Below, in pieces: positions 59,162-64,000 of a stretch of DNA of 64,000 bases. A model generated the notes under the pieces. That model saw only the letters and a program-made list of their open reading frames with translations. It did not search any database and had not been told where the DNA came from. The stretch is taken from contig DASXVA010000007.1 of the NCBI GenBank assembly GCA_036504515.1, forward strand, positions 248,001 to 312,000, written 5' to 3'. Positions within the stretch are counted from its first letter, which is position 1, and each line of letters starts with the position of its first letter. This DNA comes from AWTP1-18 sp036504515 (GTDB lineage Bacteria; Pseudomonadota; Gammaproteobacteria; Burkholderiales; Rhodocyclaceae). Made by a program: the position numbers and the translations under genes.

Positions 59162-60208
59162 TCAGTCCATCAATTTGCGTGCTTCGGCCACATCGCTACG
59201 GTAGGCCTCGAAGATGCCGCGCAGGGAGTCTTCAAAGGTGACCTTGGGTTCCCAGTTCAGATCGGCCATGGTGTTGGTGATCTTGGGTACGCGATGCTGG
59301 GTGTCCTGATAACCCTTGCCGTAGTACTCGGCAGAGGTGGTTTCCAGCACCTTGACCTTGGCCAGACCTTCGGCGTACTCGGGATATTCCTTGGCCAGGT
59401 TCAGCATCAGGGTGGCCAGTTCGCGGATGGAGTAGTTGTTCTTCGGGTTGCCGATGTTGTAGATCTTGCCGTTGGCAATGCCGTCCTTGTTGTCGATGAT
59501 CTTGACCAGGGCGTCGATACCGTCGGAAACGTAGGTGAAGGAGCGCTTCTGGGCGCCGCCATCCACCAGCTTGATCGGCTCACCGCGAACGATGTGGCCG
59601 AGGAACTGGGTAATCACGCGGGAAGAACCTTCCTTGGGCGTGTGAATGGAGTCAAGGCCGGGCCCGATCCAGTTGAAAGGGCGGAACAGGGTGTATTGCA
59701 GGCCTTCCTGCTGGCCGTAGGCGTGGATGACGCGGTCCATCATCTGCTTGGCGCAGGCGTAAATCCAGCGGGGCTTGTTGATGGGGCCGTAGATCAGGGG
59801 GGAGTTTTCCGGATCGAACTCGGGGTCTTGGCTCATGCCGTAGACCTCGGAGGTGGAGGGGAAAATCACGCGCTTCTTGTACTTCACGGCCTGACGGATG
59901 ATGGGCAGGTTGGCTTCGAAGTCCAGCTCGAACACACGCAGGGGTTGCTGCACGTAGGTAGCGGGAGTGGCGATGGCCACCAAGGGCAGGATCACGTCGC
60001 ACTTGCGGACGTGGTACTCGATCCATTCCTTGTTGATGGTGATGTCGCCTTCAAAGAAATGGAAGCGGTCATTGCCCATCAGGTCGGTGACGCGTTCGCT
60101 GTTCATGTCCATGCCGTACACCTCCCAGTCGGTGGTGGCGAGGATGCGCTGGGACAGGTGGTGGCCGATGAAACCGTTAACACCGAGGATCAGGATTTTT
60201 TTGGTCAT
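59162..60208 (-). CDS. UDP-glucuronate decarboxylase domain protein (stand-alone ArnA C-terminal half)
   Basis: The 348-residue extended short-chain dehydrogenase oxidises and decarboxylates UDP-glucuronate to UDP-L-Ara4O. The NAD motif is GVNGFIG (9-15); catalytic residues are Thr119-Ser120-Glu121 (PSTSEVYGM) and Tyr150-x3-Lys154. The FRPFNWIGPGLD and RSFTYVSDGIDAL blocks match ArnA. In E. coli this activity is the C-terminal half of one ArnA polypeptide; here it is a separate gene downstream of the formyltransferase. Confidence 0.92.
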   Translation of the reverse strand: MTKKILILGVNGFIGHHLSQRILATTDWEVYGMDMNSERVTDLMGNDRFHFFEGDITINKEWIEYHVRKCDVILPLVAIATPATYVQQPLRVFELDFEANLPIIRQAVKYKKRVIFPSTSEVYGMSQDPEFDPENSPLIYGPINKPRWIYACAKQMMDRVIHAYGQQEGLQYTLFRPFNWIGPGLDSIHTPKEGSSRVITQFLGHIVRGEPIKLVDGGAQKRSFTYVSDGIDALVKIIDNKDGIANGKIYNIGNPKNNYSIRELATLMLNLAKEYPEYAEGLAKVKVLETTSAEYYGKGYQDTQHRVPKITNTMADLNWEPKVTFEDSLRGIFEAYRSDVAEARKLMD

Positions 60209-60215
60209 GATGGGC

Positions 60216-61154
60216 TTAGGAAATCAATGAAATTGGGTTGCCGCCGAGGCGGGCGGGCAGTTCAGCCGGGTTGAGGGGCTGGCCGTCCAGTTCAAGGGTG
60301 GTGATTCTAACAACCCTGCCGTCTCCGCAACGGGCGAATAACAGGTCATCCTGGCTGAAAAGTGCCGGTTTTCGCGCTTCAGGGGCAATTTCGAGGGGCG
60401 GAAGGTTGAGAGAAAGACTGCCCAGGAGGGTGATCCGGTGGCCTTGAAGGTCGAAAAAAGCGCCGGGATAGGGGGGGGCGACGGCCCGGATCAGGTTGTG
60501 TACGTCCTTGGCCGACTTGCTCCAGTCGATGCGACCATCCTCGGCTTTGCGCCCGCCAAAGTAGCCGCCCTGCTTGAGGTCGGGCATTACATGGGGGGCG
60601 GTGCCGGCCAGGAGGGCGGGCAGTACGCCGTTCAGGGCCATTTCGGCAGCCAGGGTGGTTTTGTAAAACACATCGCCGGCGGTGTCGTCGGGCAGGATGG
60701 GCACTGCCTGCTGGGCAACGATTTCACCGGCATCGGGTTTTTCCACCATACGGTGCAGGGTGGCGCCGGTTTCAGTTTCGCCGTGGATCACCGCCCAATT
60801 TACCGGTACCCGGCCCCGATACTTGGGTAGCAGGGAGCCGTGCATGTTGTAGGCGCCGCGCTTGGGCACCGCCAGCAGGGCTGGTTTGAGCATCAGCCGG
60901 TAGTAGAAAGAAAAGAAAAAGTCCGGGTTCAGTTCGGAGATGCCTTCCACGACCTCAGGCAGATTGGGGTCTTCCGGAGTGATGGTGGGAATGCCGTAGG
61001 CCTTGGCCACGTCGGCGACCCGTTCGAACCAGATATTTTCAGTGGGGCTGTCCTGGTGGGTCACCACCAGGGCCACGTCCACCCCGTGGGCCAGCAATAC
61101 CCGCAGGCAGCGGGCGCCGACGTTGTGATAGGCAAAGACGACAGCCCGGGTCAT
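60216..61154 (-). CDS. UDP-L-Ara4N formyltransferase (stand-alone ArnA N-terminal half)
   Basis: The 312-residue enzyme formylates UDP-L-Ara4N using 10-formyl-tetrahydrofolate. The catalytic triad is Asn103, His105 and Asp141 (YNMHGSLLPKYRGRVPVNWA, EKPDAGEIV), with the FMT-like C-terminal domain after ~205. It follows arnC with an ATGA overlap and precedes the separate dehydrogenase gene. Confidence 0.92.
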   Translation of the reverse strand: MTRAVVFAYHNVGARCLRVLLAHGVDVALVVTHQDSPTENIWFERVADVAKAYGIPTITPEDPNLPEVVEGISELNPDFFFSFYYRLMLKPALLAVPKRGAYNMHGSLLPKYRGRVPVNWAVIHGETETGATLHRMVEKPDAGEIVAQQAVPILPDDTAGDVFYKTTLAAEMALNGVLPALLAGTAPHVMPDLKQGGYFGGRKAEDGRIDWSKSAKDVHNLIRAVAPPYPGAFFDLQGHRITLLGSLSLNLPPLEIAPEARKPALFSQDDLLFARCGDGRVVRITTLELDGQPLNPAELPARLGGNPISLIS

Positions 61155-62092
61155 TCCGCATCCTTTTCCAGGATGGCACCAATGCGGTAGCGGGGGCGGT
61201 GGCGCACCTGCAAATACACCCGGCCAACGTACTCACCCAGCAGGCCGATGCCGAACAGGCAGAGGCCGATGAGGAAGAAGACCAGGGCGAACAGGGTGAA
61301 CAGGCCCTCGGCTTCCGGCCCGACCAGCAGGCGGCGCAGGATCAGCAGCACGAACAGGGCGGCGGAACCGAGGGAGACCAGAATGCCGAGCATGGAGAAC
61401 CATTGCAGGGGCACCAGGGAAAAGCCCGTCATCAGGTCGAAGTTGAGACGGATCAGACTGTAGAGGGAGTACTTGGACTCACCGGCGGAGCGTTCTTCGT
61501 GTTCCACCACCACTTCAGTGGGCTTGCTGGCGAAGGTGTAGGCCAGGGCGGGGATGAAGGTGGACACTTCCTTGCAGGAATTGATGGCGTCCACCACGCT
61601 GCGGGAATAGGCCCGCAACATATTGCCCTGGTCGGTGATCTTGATCCGGGTGATTTTCTCCCGCAGGCGGTTCATGGCCTTGGAGGCGTAGGTGCGGAAC
61701 CAGTTGTCCTGGCGCTTGCGGCGGATGCTGCCGACGTAGTCGTAACCTTCCCGCATCTTGTCCACCAGTTTGTGGATTTCTTCCGGCGGGTTTTGCAGGT
61801 CGGCGTCCAGGGTGAGGATGATCTGGCCGCGGCTCTGCTCGAAGCCAGCCATGATGGCCATGTGCTGACCGGCGTTGTTGGCCAGCAGCACGGCACGGGT
61901 GACATCGGGGCGACGCTCGAACTGTTCCCGCAGCACGGCGGCGGAACGGTCGCGGCTGCCGTCGTTGACGAAGATGACTTCGTAGCTGGTGTTCAGCTTG
62001 TCCAAGGCGGGATAGAGCCGGTCGAACAAGGCGGGCAGGCCGGACTCTTCGTTGTAGACGGGGATGACGATGGAGATTTCAGGATTGCTCAT
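61151..62092 (-). CDS. arnC: Undecaprenyl-phosphate 4-deoxy-4-formamido-L-arabinose transferase
   Basis: The 313-residue GT2 enzyme moves L-Ara4FN from UDP to undecaprenyl phosphate at the inner membrane. Signatures are SIVIPVYNEESGLPALFDRL, VNDGSRDRS, LTLDADLQNPPEEI and the ArnC-specific SIRRKRQDNWFRTYASKAMNRL. Two C-terminal helices follow (~230-295). It starts 13 bases after arnB. Confidence 0.93.
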   Translation of the reverse strand: MSNPEISIVIPVYNEESGLPALFDRLYPALDKLNTSYEVIFVNDGSRDRSAAVLREQFERRPDVTRAVLLANNAGQHMAIMAGFEQSRGQIILTLDADLQNPPEEIHKLVDKMREGYDYVGSIRRKRQDNWFRTYASKAMNRLREKITRIKITDQGNMLRAYSRSVVDAINSCKEVSTFIPALAYTFASKPTEVVVEHEERSAGESKYSLYSLIRLNFDLMTGFSLVPLQWFSMLGILVSLGSAALFVLLILRRLLVGPEAEGLFTLFALVFFLIGLCLFGIGLLGEYVGRVYLQVRHRPRYRIGAILEKDAE

Positions 62093-62105
62093 GACGGTTT
62101 CCGTG

Positions 62106-63227
62106 TCAGGATTTCCGGGACAAAACCGCGGTCAGGGCAGTGCAGACGCGATCCACGTCGCTGTCGGCCATGGCCGGGAATAGGGGCAGGGTAATGGTGC
62201 GGGCACCGACATCTTCAGCCAGGGGGAACTGGCCGGCCTTGAAGCCGAGGTCCCGGTAGAGGCTGAACAGATGCAGGGGCGGGTAATGGACGCCGACGCC
62301 GATGCCGTGCTCCTTCATGGCCGCGAGGAAGGCACCGCGGTCTGTGCCCCGGGGTAGCAGGGGCTGGAACATGTGCCAGTTGGATTGCTCGAAATCGGCG
62401 GGGGGGAGTTCCAGACCGAGGGCCGGATCGAGCTTGGCAAAGTAGGCCTTGGCCAGTTCGCGACGGCGGGCGGTAAAGGCGTCGATGTGTTTCAACTGGC
62501 CGAGGCCCACGGCGGCAGCCACGTCGGTGAGGTTGAATTTGCCGCCTAGGACGTCCACATCCATGCTGCCGTCGGGAGTGCGCTTGACCCCTTGCAGGCG
62601 GTAGCGTTCCACCAGGCCCGGATCGATGTCGGCGGGCAGCACCAGAGCGCCGCCTTCGATGGTGGTCAGGTTCTTGTTGGCGTGGAAGCTGAAGGAAACA
62701 AAATCGCCGAAGGATCCGATGGCCTTGCCGCCCCAGTTGGCACCAAAGGATTGGGCGGCGTCTTCCACTACCCGCAGTTTGTGCTGGGTGGCGATGGCGT
62801 AGAGGCGATCCCGGTCCACCGGAAGGCCGGCCAGATCTACGGGAATGACGGCCTTGGTCTTGAAACTGACGGCATTCTCAAGCTTGTCGAGATCGATATT
62901 GCGGGTGACCGGATCGATATCTACCAACACCGGTGTGGCGCCTACTTCGAGGATTACGTTGGCTGTGGCCACCCAGGTCAAAGGCGTGGTGATGACTTCG
63001 TCGCCGGGACCAACGCCGGCCAGGCGCAGGGCGATTTCGAGGGTGCCGGTGCCGGAGTTGAAAACCTTGACCGGACGGCCACCGCAACGGGCTGACAAGG
63101 CTGCTTCCAGGGCCTGGCATTTCGGGCCGGTGGTGATCCAGCCGGAACGCAGCACGTCAGCCACGGCGGCGATGGTTTCCTCGTCGATGGAGGGCTTGGT
63201 GAAATTGAGGAAGGGCAGTGTGCTCAT
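62106..63227 (-). CDS. arnB: UDP-4-amino-4-deoxy-L-arabinose aminotransferase
   Basis: The 373-residue PLP enzyme of the DegT family transaminates UDP-L-Ara4O to UDP-L-Ara4N with glutamate. The Schiff-base lysine is Lys185 in FSFHANKNLTTIEGG. Other family marks are FNSGTGTLEIALRLAGVGPGDEVITTPLTWVATANVI and VVEDAAQSFGA. It overlaps the SMR gene by ATGA. Confidence 0.93.
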   Translation of the reverse strand: MSTLPFLNFTKPSIDEETIAAVADVLRSGWITTGPKCQALEAALSARCGGRPVKVFNSGTGTLEIALRLAGVGPGDEVITTPLTWVATANVILEVGATPVLVDIDPVTRNIDLDKLENAVSFKTKAVIPVDLAGLPVDRDRLYAIATQHKLRVVEDAAQSFGANWGGKAIGSFGDFVSFSFHANKNLTTIEGGALVLPADIDPGLVERYRLQGVKRTPDGSMDVDVLGGKFNLTDVAAAVGLGQLKHIDAFTARRRELAKAYFAKLDPALGLELPPADFEQSNWHMFQPLLPRGTDRGAFLAAMKEHGIGVGVHYPPLHLFSLYRDLGFKAGQFPLAEDVGARTITLPLFPAMADSDVDRVCTALTAVLSRKS

Positions 63228-63595
63228 GACTTTGCAACCAGGACGACGCCGATGATGATGAAGCCGATGCCAAGGATTTTTTGCATGACCAGCGCTTCAC
63301 CAAACCAGTAGTGGGCAATGATGGCATTGACCACATAGCCGATGGACAGCATGGGATAGGCGATGCTGACCGGTGCCCGGGACAGAGCCATGATCCACAC
63401 CACCAGGCTCACCGCATAACAGGCCATGCCGCCCATGATGAAGGGCTGGAAGGCGATCTTGAGGCCGACCGGGAGAATGTTTTCCAGGTGGAATTCAAAG
63501 TGCCCCACGGCATTGGTACCGGCCTTGAGTAGCAGTTGGGCTGCGGCGTTGAGCAATACGCCGGTGAGAATCAGAGCAAAGGCGATAGGGGTCAT
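63224..63595 (-). CDS. SMR/EamA-type small membrane protein (ArnE-like flippase subunit)
   Basis: The 123-residue protein has four helices of the small-multidrug-resistance fold (AFALILTGVLLNAAAQLLLKAGT; ACYAVSLVVWIMALSRAPVSIAYPMLSIGYVVNAI; ILGIGFIIIGVVLVAKS). In arn operons such proteins (ArnE/ArnF) flip undecaprenyl-phosphate L-Ara4N. Only one subunit is seen, and it is slightly longer than E. coli ArnE. It could work as a homodimer. It is coupled by ATGA overlap on both sides. Confidence 0.87.
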   Translation of the reverse strand: MTPIAFALILTGVLLNAAAQLLLKAGTNAVGHFEFHLENILPVGLKIAFQPFIMGGMACYAVSLVVWIMALSRAPVSIAYPMLSIGYVVNAIIAHYWFGEALVMQKILGIGFIIIGVVLVAKS

Positions 63596-64000
63596 TGTGC
63601 GGGGACAGCGGAGCTAGGGGCGACAGGGCTAGGGACAGCAGGGCTGGAATCAGCGGCAGGCGCCTGGGGTTTGCGGATGTAGACGTTACGCTGATCGCGG
63701 GAGATTTCTTCCATGGGGAATCCCTCGGCTTTCAGCCCGTTGAAGTTGCTGATGGACACCATGGCAAAGGCGTCCTTGTCTGTCAGCCAGCGTTGCTTGA
63801 ACTCGGCCACGGTGGGAATCCACTTGTCCGGTTCCTGCTCGATGCCGAAGGCCATTTCATCCTGGTACTCCACCAGGGTGACATTGCGCTTGATGTAGAA
63901 GGGCAGGGTTTGTTCATACCACTGCACGCTGTAGAAGGGCACACCGGGGGTGAGCAGGGGGCGAATCTTCTCGGCACTGCTCCAGGCGGAATTGAAGGGG
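63592..64000 (-). CDS. C-terminal part of a GT39 (ArnT-like) transferase, cut by the window edge
   Basis: The open frame continues past 64000 with no stop. The visible ~136 residues read as a soluble C-terminal domain: FNSAWSSAEKIRPLLTPGVPFYSVQWYEQTLPFYIKRNVTLVEYQDEMAFGIEQEPDKWIPTVAEFKQRWLTDKDAFAMVS. This kind of segment ends ArnT/PMT-family proteins in betaproteobacteria. A Pro/Ala/Ser-rich tail follows (SSPAVPSPVAPSSAVPAQ). The transmembrane part lies outside the window. It is the first visible gene of the operon and is coupled to the SMR gene. Confidence 0.72.
   Translation of the reverse strand, partial: PFNSAWSSAEKIRPLLTPGVPFYSVQWYEQTLPFYIKRNVTLVEYQDEMAFGIEQEPDKWIPTVAEFKQRWLTDKDAFAMVSISNFNGLKAEGFPMEEISRDQRNVYIRKPQAPAADSSPAVPSPVAPSSAVPAQ

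Overview
The window reads as chromosomal DNA of a betaproteobacterium. Support comes from two Neisseria/Burkholderia-type porins, a MaoC-Pta fusion, a PhoH2 protein, a PqqU-like receptor and dense 4-bp ATGA overlaps between operon genes. A respiratory member of the Rhodocyclales (Azospira/Dechlorosoma-like) fits best, but this is inferred from gene content, not from a marker gene. No insertion sequence, phage, CRISPR array or rRNA operon was seen.

Layout. 1-2350: tRNA-Val, a succinate-semialdehyde dehydrogenase and the initiator tRNA, with promoters and terminators. 2.6-10.6 kb: two porins, a fabI / maoC-pta / ackA operon, moaA and a secreted DUF302 protein. 10.6-34.3 kb: a quinoprotein alcohol-oxidation island, the main feature of the window. 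34.7-48.0 kb: a large GGDEF-EAL protein, a TetR regulator, a secreted metzincin-like peptidase, a methyltransferase, a YeiH transporter, ccoG with an unusual metallo-beta-lactamase-fold partner opposite a PAS sigma-54 activator, and a five-haem cytochrome joining an AdhB-like and a TsdA-like part. 48.2-53.8 kb: phoH2, bcp, a flippase-like membrane protein and a CHASE-PAS-GGDEF-EAL protein. 53.9-64.0 kb: an arn-type (4-amino-4-deoxy-L-arabinose lipid A) operon on the minus strand, entering from beyond the right edge.

How the island seems to work. It encodes two PQQ alcohol dehydrogenases. One carries the Asp-x-Asp signature of lanthanide enzymes (18118-19902) and one the Asp-x-Ser of calcium enzymes (21622-23505). 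Around them are c-type cytochromes, two PedF-like cytochromes, a cytochrome b561, an NAD aldehyde dehydrogenase with its DUF779 partner, and the quinoprotein-associated set of SoxYZ-like carrier, zinc metallohydrolase, substrate-binding protein and beta-propeller. An operon with a PqqU-like TonB-dependent receptor, its own TonB and a MoxY-type two-component system suggests uptake of external PQQ; no pqqABCDE genes are present in the window. Reading by eye, I find -24/-12 (sigma-54) elements before most of these operons, and two AcoR-like sigma-54 activators lie inside the island. The calcium-type dehydrogenase has no such element and instead faces an orphan NarL-type regulator. This suggests separate control of the two enzymes.
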